Positions 8,881 through 16,565 of a DNA stretch of 64,000 nt are shown here, in pieces. The notes below the pieces were generated by a model, which worked only from the letters and a program-made list of their open reading frames with translations, ran no database searches and was not told the DNA's origin. The translations under genes were made by a program, and so were the position numbers. Position 1 is the stretch's first letter, and every line of letters starts with the position of its first letter. The DNA comes from Chryseobacterium sp. Tr-659 (GTDB taxonomy: Bacteria; Bacteroidota; Bacteroidia; Flavobacteriales; Weeksellaceae), in NCBI RefSeq assembly GCF_011752975.1, contig NZ_VWWP01000001.1, forward strand, positions 1 to 64,000, given 5' to 3'.

Positions 8881-9142
8881 AGGAGTTAATAGTAAGTGTT
8901 TTCACTGATTTTTCATCAGGTTTTTACTCCCGGTAAGATGTAAAATGCAAATGGCTTTGTTGTTTAATGAAGCAGTAATGCAATTTAAACATAGAATGAA
9001 ATCTATTATTTAAATTTTATCAACAAAGTGTTTTGTTTGAGTTTATAGATTGTCAAAACTGCTCTTTGGAAAGCTGGTGATCCCGGTGGAAATAGTATAT
9101 TTGGTCGAATGTATAACCTGGGATTGAATAGGTGTCGGTATA
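8881..9142. other. Gene-poor intergenic stretch
   Basis: I see no supported coding sequence here. A TATATTTG string occurs near 9091-9098 on the plus strand, but nothing convincing follows it. The region ends at the minus-strand terminator of the small gene at 9183-9338. Confidence 0.4.
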
Positions 9143-9173
9143 AAAAAAATAAATCCCGAAGGAGACCGGGATC
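9143..9173 (-). terminator. Rho-independent terminator of small minus-strand gene
   Basis: Read on the minus strand, stem ATCCCG/CGGGAT closes an eight-base loop and is followed by TTTATTTTTTTT. It lies 10 bases after the stop codon of the 51-codon ORF, which supports that ORF being a real transcript. Confidence 0.75.
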
Positions 9174-9182
9174 TATTTTTAA

Positions 9183-9338
9183 TCAAATTAATTCTTCCTT
9201 TTTGAGGAGTGAAATAATTCGTTGCAAAAATGAAGTGGATATTTCTGTCTTAGTTCTTTTTGCAGAAGAATCTGTTTTGCTTTTCAGCAGAACTCTTTGT
9301 TGATTCTCATGGTTAGTTTGTGTCTCTCCTGCAATCAT
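9183..9338 (-). CDS. Small hypothetical protein, 51 residues
   Basis: The ORF runs from ATG at 9336-9338 to TGA at 9183-9185. It starts MIAGETQTNHENQQ, has a basic Ser/Thr-rich middle (KSKTDSSAKRTKTE) and ends in a predicted amphipathic helix (FLQRIISLLKKEELI). I do not recognise a family. Support comes from its surroundings: a TAAGTTTG -7 element on the minus strand at 9378-9385 (about 40 bases upstream) and a hairpin with a T-run directly after the stop. It is divergent from the cysteine-rich peptide gene at 9605, and the region between them contains direct repeats. It could instead be a non-coding transcript; a coding role is moderately likely. Confidence 0.5.
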   Translation of the reverse strand: MIAGETQTNHENQQRVLLKSKTDSSAKRTKTEISTSFLQRIISLLKKEELI

Positions 9339-9377
9339 GTTGTTTTCTCTTAGTGTTTTTACCCCTTATTCTCTATG

Positions 9378-9385
9378 CAAACTTA
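9378..9385 (-). promoter_or_regulatory. Promoter -7 element of the 51-codon gene
   Basis: The minus strand reads TAAGTTTG, a full match to TAnnTTTG, placing the transcript start near 9371 and a leader of about 33 bases. Confidence 0.5.
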
Positions 9386-9414
9386 GAACTAATACCACAA
9401 AAATACCATCCGTA

Positions 9415-9447
9415 TTTTCCCGGTATTTTACATGGGTTTTTCCCGGT
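9415..9447. repeat. Pair of 10-base direct repeats, 23 bases apart
   Basis: TTTTCCCGGT occurs at 9415-9424 and again at 9438-9447. The 13-base gap gives a start-to-start distance of about two helical turns. It lies in the intergenic region between the divergent small genes, 30-62 bases upstream of the minus-strand -7 element. This is the geometry expected of a dimeric response-regulator site, for example LytTR type, but no regulator is encoded next to it. Confidence 0.45.
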
Positions 9448-9604
9448 GTAATGATTAACAGATGATTACGGATTTTAACGCTATAAGTTATGTAAGCTGG
9501 TTATTTAAAATTACGTATATTTAATTCTCTTTAAAATGAAATAAAAAAACAGAGGTATCCGAAAATCTTAAAGAGTAGGAAACTAATACAAAATCCAAAT
9601 CACC

Positions 9605-9757
9605 ATGAAAAATTTAAAGAAACTTTCAAGAGGACAATTAAAAGATGTAAAAGGTGCAATCAGAGATTGTAATCCGCAGATCATTTGCCGTGCCACCCGA
9701 GATTGCTGCCCGGGCTGGGTATGTGGAAGACCAGGACAGTATTGCATTGCTTTATAA
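9605..9757 (+). CDS. Bacteriocin-leader peptide with six-cysteine knottin-like core
   Basis: This 50-residue peptide gene runs from ATG 9605-9607 to TAA 9755-9757. The first 18 residues (MKNLKKLSRGQLKDVKGA) match the leader style of Chryseobacterium bacteriocin-like peptides: basic, LKKLSRxxLKxVxG, with GA in place of the double glycine. The core (residues 19-50) holds six cysteines, C22, C28, C34, C35, C40 and C47. The C-x5-C-x5-CC-x4-C-x6-C pattern fits the inhibitor cystine knot framework. A terminator follows 12 bases after the stop. No C39 peptidase-transporter is adjacent. Processing at Gly17-Ala18 and three disulfides are inference; a leader-type secreted peptide is the best reading. 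Confidence 0.78.
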   Translation: MKNLKKLSRGQLKDVKGAIRDCNPQIICRATRDCCPGWVCGRPGQYCIAL

Positions 9758-9768
9758 CAATGAAAAGT

Positions 9769-9798
9769 AAAAAAGGGAGATTGATTTCTCTCTTTTTT
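9769..9798 (+). terminator. Rho-independent terminator after the peptide gene
   Basis: Stem AAAAGGGAGA pairs with TCTCTCTTTT (one G-T pair) around a short loop, followed by T residues. Confidence 0.75.
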
Positions 9799-9870
9799 AA
9801 TGAATATTGACGGGTAATATTGTATTCAAAAGACGTTTTAAATTCTTAAATTTGTTTAAATTAAAATTGT

Positions 9871-10518
9871 ATGAGTTTTTTTGAAGAAAAGAATCCTGAA
9901 ATGGACAGATATCTGGAAACCCACGCTTCCTCGGAATCCGAAATTCTGAAAAAACTGAGACGAGAAACATACCAGAAGACAACGCAGCCGCATATGATCT
10001 CAGGATATCAACAAGGAAGACTGCTAACCATCATTTCTCAGATGCTGCAGCCCAAAAATGTCCTTGAAATCGGAACATTTACAGGGTATGCAACCTTATG
10101 CCTGGCCTCCGGATTGGCTAAAGACGGTAAAATCACAACATTGGATGTGAATGAAGATCTTGCTTACCTTCCAAAGAAATATTTTGAATCCAGTGAATAT
10201 GCAGATCAGATTGATTTTAAACTTCAGGATGCCAAAGAATTTTTACAGGAAACAGATGAGTTCTTTGATTTGATCTTTGTAGACGCAGATAAAGAAAATT
10301 ACGCTGAATATTTCAGACTGATAAAGCCTCATACAAAATCAGGATCTGTTATCCTGTTCGATAATGTTTTATGGTACGGAAAAGTACTGGAAGAAAATCC
10401 CAAACTTAAATCTACGCAGTCTATTCAGGAGCTAAATGATTTAGCCGCAAAAGACGAAGATTTTGAAAATCTTATTTTACCTTTGCGTGATGGAGTAAAT
10501 TTTCTTCGCAGAAAGTGA
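9871..10518 (+). CDS. Class I SAM-dependent O-methyltransferase (catechol-type)
   Basis: This 215-residue protein belongs to the O-methyltransferase family 3 (catechol / caffeoyl-CoA O-methyltransferase-like). The SAM-binding motif VLEIGTFTGYATLCLA is at about residues 70-85. The acidic motif DLIFVDADKENYAEY is at about 133-147, where the aspartates coordinate the metal, and FDNVLWYGKV follows at about 166-175. Length is as expected. The substrate cannot be told from sequence. It begins a plus-strand run that continues with an NlpC/P60 protein 21 bases downstream, so they may share a transcript. Confidence 0.9.
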   Translation: MSFFEEKNPEMDRYLETHASSESEILKKLRRETYQKTTQPHMISGYQQGRLLTIISQMLQPKNVLEIGTFTGYATLCLASGLAKDGKITTLDVNEDLAYLPKKYFESSEYADQIDFKLQDAKEFLQETDEFFDLIFVDADKENYAEYFRLIKPHTKSGSVILFDNVLWYGKVLEENPKLKSTQSIQELNDLAAKDEDFENLILPLRDGVNFLRRK

Positions 10519-10539
10519 TCATCTTTAAATTAAGAGTTA

Positions 10540-11256
10540 ATGAATAAAGGAATTTGTATTGTTACAGTAGCACCGGTTCGCGCAGAAAATTCTGACAGAG
10601 CTGAAATTGTTACAGAAATATTGTTCGGGGAAAGTGCAGATATTTTGGAAGTAGATAAAAACTGGACTAAGATAAAAATGCACTATGATGGATATGAAGG
10701 ATGGATGGATACCAAACAACTGAAACCTGTAACAGATGAAGAGCTGGCCAATAGAAAAGTGACGGTGGTAACTGAAGATTTTTCTTCTGTGCTGATGAAT
10801 GATGGTAAAACATTACTTTCAATGGGATCTGAAGTAGAATTTCCTGTTGTAGCATCAAGAAGAAGCCATGACGTACGCGAAAGTATTGCCCTGACTGCGA
10901 AAGAATTCCTTAATGTACCTTATCTGTGGGGAGGAAAAAGCTTCTTTGCAGTAGACTGTTCCGGATTTACACAACTGGTATATAAAATTCATAACATTAA
11001 AATACCTAGAGATGCTTCACAGCAGGCGGAAGTAGGAGAACCACTTACTTTTGTGGAAGAAACACAACCCGGAGACCTTGCTTTCTTTGAAAATGCCGAA
11101 GGAAAAATTATTCACGTAGGAATTATGCTGGAAAATCAGAAAATTATCCACGCATCCGGAAAAGTGAGAATTGATACGCTGGATTCTACAGGGATTTTCA
11201 ATAAAGAAATGAATAAACATACTCACAAGCTGAGAGTACTCAAAAGTGTAATTTAA
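10540..11256 (+). CDS. NlpC/P60 (C40) peptidoglycan endopeptidase with SH3 domains
   Basis: This 238-residue protein has two bacterial SH3-like modules (about residues 1-60 and 65-110) and a C-terminal NlpC/P60 domain. The catalytic cysteine is C140 in AVDCSGFTQLVYK, the histidine is H192 in IIHVGIML, and the third polar residue is likely H204 in IIHASGKV. Such enzymes cut the D-gamma-Glu-diaminopimelate bond in muropeptides. There is no evident signal peptide, so it may act on imported muropeptides in the cytoplasm, like the Bacteroides and Bacillus YkfC-type enzymes. That placement is inference. Confidence 0.9.
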   Translation: MNKGICIVTVAPVRAENSDRAEIVTEILFGESADILEVDKNWTKIKMHYDGYEGWMDTKQLKPVTDEELANRKVTVVTEDFSSVLMNDGKTLLSMGSEVEFPVVASRRSHDVRESIALTAKEFLNVPYLWGGKSFFAVDCSGFTQLVYKIHNIKIPRDASQQAEVGEPLTFVEETQPGDLAFFENAEGKIIHVGIMLENQKIIHASGKVRIDTLDSTGIFNKEMNKHTHKLRVLKSVI

Positions 11257-11278
11257 TTCTTGTTAAATACGCCCTGAA

Positions 11279-11746
11279 ATGGAAAATACCCTTTTTATCA
11301 TTTTTGATGTTCTCAATTTTGGATGGGTTGCATTTCTGTGGTGGTTTACCCTAAAGAATTATAATACTTTGCCGGAAAAAATTCCTGTTCACTTTGATCT
11401 GGATGGAAAACCCGATAGATTCGGGGGTAAAATCTACGCCTACCTGATGCCTGTGCTGGCGATGCTGATGTTTGTTTTGTTTGTATACATTACAAGACAT
11501 CCGGAAGGAGCCAATTTTCCGGTAGAAATTACAGAACAGAACAAAGGAGCACAATACCTGATTATGAAGGTATTTCTGAGGGTTTTATTTATATTGATTA
11601 TGGTACTGTTTATCAACAATCAGGATTATATGTTCAGATATTCTTTTGATGAAAGTGCAAAGCCCAGAATCCCGATGATTACTATTATTTTATCCGTGAT
11701 AGGCTTTGTGCCTGCAATGCTCTTAATTACTCATTTTTTCAAATGA
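11279..11746 (+). CDS. DUF1648-domain membrane protein
   Basis: This 155-residue integral membrane protein has about four hydrophobic segments. After the first helix comes the DUF1648 signature LPEKIPVHFDLDGKPDRFG (about residues 38-56), then a second helix. DUF1648 is found in SdpI-type immunity proteins and many uncharacterised membrane proteins. The C-terminal SdpI domain is not obvious here. It overlaps the downstream cupin gene by four bases (ATGA), which signals translational coupling. The function is unknown. Confidence 0.82.
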   Translation: MENTLFIIFDVLNFGWVAFLWWFTLKNYNTLPEKIPVHFDLDGKPDRFGGKIYAYLMPVLAMLMFVLFVYITRHPEGANFPVEITEQNKGAQYLIMKVFLRVLFILIMVLFINNQDYMFRYSFDESAKPRIPMITIILSVIGFVPAMLLITHFFK

Positions 11747-12087
11747 TACAGTCTAAAAATAATTCAGAACACTATATTTGGGGTGATGGCTGCGACAGCT
11801 GGATACTCAAAAGTACATCGGGGTTGTCTGTTAAACAGGAAAAAATGCCTGCAGGAACTTCGGAGAAACTACACTTCCATAAATTGGCAGGGCAGTTCTT
11901 TTATATATTGAAAGGAAATGCCATGCTGTATATTGATGACGAAAGATTTCAGATGAAACAAGGAGAGTCCATTTCCATAGAACCGGGATCAAAGCATTTT
12001 ATCTCTAATGAATCCAACGAAGAAATTGAGTTTCTGGTGATATCAAACCCTCCTGCAGATCAGGATAGAATTGAAATAAAAGAATAA
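11743..12087 (+). CDS. Cupin-domain protein
   Basis: This 114-residue single-domain cupin fills the whole protein with the small beta-barrel. Motif 1 resembles G(X)5HXH(X)3-4E(X)6G: KLHFHKLAGQFFYILKG, with a histidine pair and no clear glutamate. Motif 2 is EPGSKHFISN (G-X5-P-X-G-X2-H-type), supplying a further metal-ligand histidine. Many such proteins are metal-dependent isomerases or sensors of small molecules; the substrate is not predictable. It overlaps the DUF1648 gene by four bases and ends 7 bases before the Kdo transferase gene. Confidence 0.85.
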   Translation: MIQSKNNSEHYIWGDGCDSWILKSTSGLSVKQEKMPAGTSEKLHFHKLAGQFFYILKGNAMLYIDDERFQMKQGESISIEPGSKHFISNESNEEIEFLVISNPPADQDRIEIKE

Positions 12088-12094
12088 TTAAACA

Positions 12095-13333
12095 ATGGCT
12101 TTTCTGTACAATATATTTATCAGCCTTCTTATTTTCGGAATGAGAGTTTTTTCATTGATTCATGAGAAAACTAAAAAAGGCGTTGAAGGAAGAAAACAGT
12201 CTTTGGATAGGGTAAAATCTGTATTCTCAAAAACGGACAAGATAATCTGGATGCATGCAGCCAGCCTCGGTGAATACGAACAGGGATTGCCCGTTTTAGA
12301 AAGGCTTAAAGAGCGGTTTCCAAAGCATAAAATACTGGTGACCTTCTTTTCTCCATCTGGCTATGAGAATGTTGTTAAAAAGAAGCATATTGCGGATGTG
12401 ATCTGTTATCTGCCTTTCGATAAAAAAAGCATCGTGAAAGAATTTATATCACAATTTGATGCTGAACTATTTTTTACGGTGAAGTATGATTACTGGTATA
12501 ATCTGCTTGCAGAGCTTAAAAGGCAAGACACAAAAATTTATGTTATTTCAGCTTTGTTTTATGAACGGCAATCATTTTTTACTTCTTATGGGAAATGGTT
12601 TGTAAAGCAGCTTAAAGAAAACGTAGACTGGTTTTTTCACCAGACACAGTTTTCTCTTGCTTTAGCTAAAAGTATAGGATTGGTAAATTCTTCAGTAACG
12701 GGAGATACAAGATTTGACAGAGTAAAACAGCTCCGCCAGCGTAATAATCATGTCGAGTTCATTACAGATTTTATTGGAGGAAATAAGACTATTGTTTTAG
12801 GGAGTTCATGGCATGCAGAAGAAAAGATTGCTGAAATAGTGTCCCGTAAAAATAGAACGATAAAGATCATCATTGCGCCTCATGACCTGAAAAGAGTAGA
12901 TCATTTAAAAAATATATTTCCGGAGGCTTTATTGTACAGTGGGGTACAAGATTCGGTCTCTTCAATTCACAACGCTCAATTGTTAATTATAGATAGTATC
13001 GGCCTTTTATCAAAGCTATATTCTTATGCTGATATTGCGGTTGTTGGTGGTGGGTTTCATGATGCTGGTCTTCATAATATTCTTGAAGCTGCAACATTTG
13101 GAGTTCCTGTGATCTTTGGGAATCATTACCGGAAAAATCCAGAAGCAGATGATCTGATCTCAATGAATGGAGGGAAGTCTTTTACAGATGAATATGCAGC
13201 GGCAGAATTTGTATTGTTTCTTGCCAATGAAGATAATAAGGAAGAGCTCATCGCAATGTCTGAAAATGCCAGAGAATTTGTAGATACAAAGCCTGATTCC
13301 ACAGAAATGATCCTTAGGAAGATTTTATCTTAG
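12095..13333 (+). CDS. waaA: 3-deoxy-D-manno-octulosonic acid transferase (Kdo transferase)
   Basis: WaaA (KdtA) adds Kdo to lipid IVA during lipid A-core assembly at the inner membrane. The 412-residue protein has a short N-terminal membrane-associated segment. The family's N-terminal domain follows, with IWMHAASLGEYEQGLPVLE (about residues 51-69) carrying the conserved glutamate, and then a GT-B C-terminal domain. Around residues 308-350, IAVVGGGFHDAGLHNILEAA and GVPVIFGNHYRKNPEA match the nucleotide-sugar-binding region. It follows the cupin gene by 7 bases and converges with a hypothetical gene, overlapping it by 9 bases. Confidence 0.94.
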   Translation: MAFLYNIFISLLIFGMRVFSLIHEKTKKGVEGRKQSLDRVKSVFSKTDKIIWMHAASLGEYEQGLPVLERLKERFPKHKILVTFFSPSGYENVVKKKHIADVICYLPFDKKSIVKEFISQFDAELFFTVKYDYWYNLLAELKRQDTKIYVISALFYERQSFFTSYGKWFVKQLKENVDWFFHQTQFSLALAKSIGLVNSSVTGDTRFDRVKQLRQRNNHVEFITDFIGGNKTIVLGSSWHAEEKIAEIVSRKNRTIKIIIAPHDLKRVDHLKNIFPEALLYSGVQDSVSSIHNAQLLIIDSIGLLSKLYSYADIAVVGGGFHDAGLHNILEAATFGVPVIFGNHYRKNPEADDLISMNGGKSFTDEYAAAEFVLFLANEDNKEELIAMSENAREFVDTKPDSTEMILRKILS

Positions 13334-13951
13334 AAATCCCTGACTTTTAATCTCTTTCATAATGTGATCAATGTTTTCCGGAATCCGGTCACATTCAAAC
13401 CAGTTAAAATCAAGTCCGTTATTGATACAAAGTTTTTGCAGATAATGATTTTTCAGAATTTTCTTTTGAATATCCTCTAGATACACATCAATTTCCATCC
13501 AATAATCTTCATCCAGCTTTTTAATTAAGATAAGAGATTTGAATATCTTATTGATGATATAGAGGTAAAGTTTATACACATTGTCAAACCTTTGCCTGCT
13601 GAGGTCGTCATTGTAATCCAGAATTTTATTGATAAGCAGAAGGTTCAGCGAAACATCCCCGAATTTATCCGTAGTTATTTTCACATGTTCTGTAATTTCT
13701 GCACTGATCTTGCGGATAATGGTCAGGAAATATTTAGCATTTCCAGTATATTTTGAAGCGAGAATAACCTTTTCCTCTACGTTTTCTTCCATTGCATTTC
13801 TTTTATCGTCGGTAGTTTCCGGATCAATAAGTTCGAAATACAGTTTTTTAGACAATAACTTATCCTTTCTCAGAAGTCTGAAAATAAGTTTATCTTTCTC
13901 TGTGCCGGAAAAGGCACTCAATGCCGCTTTAAACTCTTTTGAATACTCCAT
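13325..13951 (-). CDS. Conserved hypothetical protein, helical
   Basis: This 208-residue soluble, lysine- and glutamate-rich protein is predicted mostly helical, with no signal peptide and no motif I recognise. Its start codon overlaps the stop of the glycosyltransferase gene by one base (TAATG), so the two are translationally coupled. The 3' end overlaps the convergent waaA gene by 9 bases. It is likely a real gene because of its length and tight coupling. Its role may relate to surface polysaccharide through its neighbours, but nothing in the sequence shows this. Confidence 0.7.
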   Translation of the reverse strand: MEYSKEFKAALSAFSGTEKDKLIFRLLRKDKLLSKKLYFELIDPETTDDKRNAMEENVEEKVILASKYTGNAKYFLTIIRKISAEITEHVKITTDKFGDVSLNLLLINKILDYNDDLSRQRFDNVYKLYLYIINKIFKSLILIKKLDEDYWMEIDVYLEDIQKKILKNHYLQKLCINNGLDFNWFECDRIPENIDHIMKEIKSQGFLR

Positions 13952-14706
13952 TAATTGAAGATTTTAGAATATTTAAGGAATCCGTTTAATGCCCAGTTGG
14001 CGGTATAGTATAAAGACTTTACCATTGAAAATCCCATGAAATCCTTATACACAAGATATTGGTCTTTAATGATATTTTTTTTCTTTCTGGAAACACTGTT
14101 TTCCCGCATTCTGTATTTAGCGAGGGTCTTTTTTACGGGCATTCCTTCAGGGATTACTTTTAAAAGATTCAGCCACATCACATGGTCTTCGCGTTTGCTT
14201 TTGACGGGAAATAAAAACTTGCCCACTCTTTGGGTGTCATACATTGTGGAAACTGGTGCAAGGCGGCATGTTTTCAGTAAATTAGAGAAAGTGACAACTT
14301 TATCAGCGAGAAAATCTTTCAGTATTGGCTGAAGGTGTTCATCACATCTGGAGTAGTTACAGTAAACAAGTTCAGCATTATGTTCCTGCATGTAATCCGT
14401 CATGGTTTCAAGATATTCAGGATACCAGAAATCATCAGAATCCAGAAAAGCAATATATCTTCCCTGAGCCCTTTCAAGACTGTTGTTTCTTGCGTTACCT
14501 GCTCCTCCGTTTTTCTCCAGGACTTGTAATTTTATTCTAGGATCATTATGCCTTCTGATGATTTCTACTGTATTGTCTTTAGAAAGGTCGTCAGTTATCA
14601 GCCATTCCCAGTTTTCATAGGTTTGGTTAAGGACAGACTGTATGGTTTCCTCTATAAATTCTGCAGAATTATAACAGGGGGTGATAATGGAGACAAGATC
14701 TTTCAT
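13951..14706 (-). CDS. Family 2 glycosyltransferase
   Basis: This 251-residue GT-A glycosyltransferase opens with the family signature VSIITPCYNSAEFIEETIQS (about residues 5-24) and the following WEWLITDDLSKD. The metal-binding DxD-type motif is in FLDSDDFWYPEY (about residues 90-101). Such enzymes transfer sugars from nucleotide donors in LPS O-antigen or capsule assembly. It lies between an acyltransferase and a hypothetical gene on the same strand, a typical surface-glycan modification setting. Donor and acceptor are unknown. Confidence 0.92.
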   Translation of the reverse strand: MKDLVSIITPCYNSAEFIEETIQSVLNQTYENWEWLITDDLSKDNTVEIIRRHNDPRIKLQVLEKNGGAGNARNNSLERAQGRYIAFLDSDDFWYPEYLETMTDYMQEHNAELVYCNYSRCDEHLQPILKDFLADKVVTFSNLLKTCRLAPVSTMYDTQRVGKFLFPVKSKREDHVMWLNLLKVIPEGMPVKKTLAKYRMRENSVSRKKKNIIKDQYLVYKDFMGFSMVKSLYYTANWALNGFLKYSKIFN

Positions 14707-14729
14707 TTATGCTTTTTGAATATGTAAAA

Positions 14730-15707
14730 TTATAAAAATCTTTTTTCATAAAGATGCCAGGAGCTTACACCTACAGCAATAACGACCGACATACATACCA
14801 AAGCCATTACAAATGGGTTGTAATCTTCAAATAATCCTAAAGTCTGAAAAGTTCTGATGATTGGGAAGTGGAAAATGTAAATTCCGTATGTGAAATCACC
14901 ATATTTTCCGAAATTATTTAAGAATTTGAATGAATAGGCAATATACATTACGATAACACCGATCATCATTGGGGAAAAAAGCTGAATTTTTAAATATAAA
15001 TCAATCCAAACCGTAGCAAGAGCGATAATGAAAATGATATTTTTACGTTTGATAAATTTATCAAAATTAAAGTAAATCAGCATCCCAGGGATAAAATAAG
15101 ATAAAGTTCCGGGAAGCTGCTTGGCAATTGAAATTTTATTTAATGATTCAAAATAATTTAGATAAATAAGGGACAGGAAGTATAAAATAATCAAACTTAT
15201 ATTTCTGTATTTATTCTTCTTTCCAAAAAGCAAGAACAACAAAGGTACGGCGAAGTAGTAGCACATTTCTATTTTCAGTGTCCAGAGAGCGCCATTTACT
15301 GCCTGATTTCCAAAGACTCCGGGAAGCCAGGGCGCTTTGAAATTTAAAAATAATGAATTCCAGAGAAGGTATTTGTAAACTTGTGTATTGCTAAAATATT
15401 CGGTGAAAGAATATGTACTGACTAAACTTAATAAAATTGCACATAAAAAGATAACCAATAAGTAAGCGGGAACAATTCTTTTGATTCTCTTTTTTAAATA
15501 ACTTTTTAGGCTTGAAGACCTTTCATAGCTCCTTGCTATAAGAAATCCACTGACTGCAAAGAAGCCGAAAACAGCAATTTCTATAGGACTGTGTTCAAAG
15601 ATTTTAAGATCAGGAGAATTACTGAGGGTGCCTAGATGTCCTACAAAGACAATAAAGGCAAGGAGAACACGTATGAAGTCAAAATTGTTTTTCGTAATAT
15701 CCTGCAT
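14730..15707 (-). CDS. Acyltransferase family 3 membrane protein (OafA/YrhL type)
   Basis: This 325-residue polytopic protein has about ten hydrophobic helices. Acyltransferase 3 proteins carry O-acetyl or other acyl groups across the inner membrane onto surface sugars. The family's R-X10-H motif is present, with R13 and H24 in FIRVLLAFIVFVGHLG. The conserved RIVPAYLLVI segment appears near residue 90. The gene lies upstream of a GT2 glycosyltransferase on the same strand, 23 bases apart, which fits O-antigen or capsule acylation. The acceptor is not predictable. Confidence 0.9.
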   Translation of the reverse strand: MQDITKNNFDFIRVLLAFIVFVGHLGTLSNSPDLKIFEHSPIEIAVFGFFAVSGFLIARSYERSSSLKSYLKKRIKRIVPAYLLVIFLCAILLSLVSTYSFTEYFSNTQVYKYLLWNSLFLNFKAPWLPGVFGNQAVNGALWTLKIEMCYYFAVPLLFLLFGKKNKYRNISLIILYFLSLIYLNYFESLNKISIAKQLPGTLSYFIPGMLIYFNFDKFIKRKNIIFIIALATVWIDLYLKIQLFSPMMIGVIVMYIAYSFKFLNNFGKYGDFTYGIYIFHFPIIRTFQTLGLFEDYNPFVMALVCMSVVIAVGVSSWHLYEKRFL

Positions 15708-15908
15708 CTGTATTTTATATTTATTACAAAAATAACTTTTTTAGCAGAACCGAGCGCTTCCATGCATTCAATATTTGTTGAATAAAGGGAAAATTGTGTC
15801 TGAGTGTTTTTAAATATATATAAATAATGAGAGAAGAAATAATTTTTCATAAAAAATAGTGATATAAATCAAAAAAATTATAATTTTAGCGCTTGAAAAA
15901 ATTGATCT

Positions 15909-16382
15909 ATGAAGAAATTAGCTTTACTATTTGGAGGATTGTCATTGTTGGTAGCTGCAGGATGTAATAACGACAATGATACTGTCATTGAATCTCCTTT
16001 AATCGGAAACTGGCAGCCGTTAAAAGAAGTTGTTACCACGGTAGAGGTGGGGGAAGACCCGGTTTCTAACACGATTACGTATACAGACTGCCAGAAGAAA
16101 TCCAGATGGCTGTTCAGTATTGAATCCAAAGGAACGAGAACTGACTGGGGAGATACCGCTACACCAGGGCAGTGTGCTATTTTATCAGATAAAAAATTTA
16201 ATTATACCTATGATAAGGATGCTAAGACTGTTCAGCTGAAATATCAGGGAACGGTAGAGCCGGTTAATGGAAAAATCATTACTCTGGATGATACTTCGCT
16301 TAATCTTTCTGTGAGAGAAGAAACTCAGGATCCTAAGATATACCAGACGAGAACTTATACCTTCAAAAGAATTACTCAATAA
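15909..16382 (+). CDS. Lipocalin-like lipoprotein
   Basis: This 157-residue lipoprotein has its lipobox at about residues 16-19 (AAGC). The mature part starts with PLIGNWQPLK and runs through alternating strands to the end (TRTYTFKRITQ), as in the lipocalin-like domains common in Flavobacteriia. Two mid-protein cysteines (TDCQKKS and GQCAIL) could form a disulfide. A UUCG-loop terminator follows directly. It stands alone between the glycan genes and leuS. The ligand is unknown. Confidence 0.75.
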   Translation: MKKLALLFGGLSLLVAAGCNNDNDTVIESPLIGNWQPLKEVVTTVEVGEDPVSNTITYTDCQKKSRWLFSIESKGTRTDWGDTATPGQCAILSDKKFNYTYDKDAKTVQLKYQGTVEPVNGKIITLDDTSLNLSVREETQDPKIYQTRTYTFKRITQ

Positions 16383-16408
16383 TAGTCATACTTCAGAATA
16401 TAAAAAAC

Positions 16409-16436
16409 AGATCTCATCTTCGGGTGGGATTTTTTT
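16409..16436 (+). terminator. Terminator with UUCG tetraloop
   Basis: An eight-base stem at 16411-16430 (with G-U pairs) closed by the very stable UUCG tetraloop is followed by six T residues. It ends the lipocalin-like gene. Confidence 0.82.
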
Positions 16437-16493
16437 GTTGAGGAGAGAATTGCAATTCATCATAAATTAAATTTCTATTTCCTTTAAAATCAT

Positions 16494-16501
16494 TATTTTT
16501 G
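16494..16501 (+). promoter_or_regulatory. Promoter -7 element for leuS
   Basis: TATTTTTG matches TAnnTTTG, about 65 bases before the GTG start of leuS. No TTG at the ideal -33 spacing. Confidence 0.4.
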
Positions 16502-16565
16502 TGAATCTTGATAAAAAGAAAAAATCATTCAATATTTAAAGTCTAACATATAACATATATATAAA

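Noticed and set aside
9109..9303. Plus-strand 64-codon ORF opposite the small minus-strand gene
   Set aside because: It overlaps the minus-strand ORF and reads through that gene's terminator hairpin. It has no terminator of its own and its composition is not protein-like.
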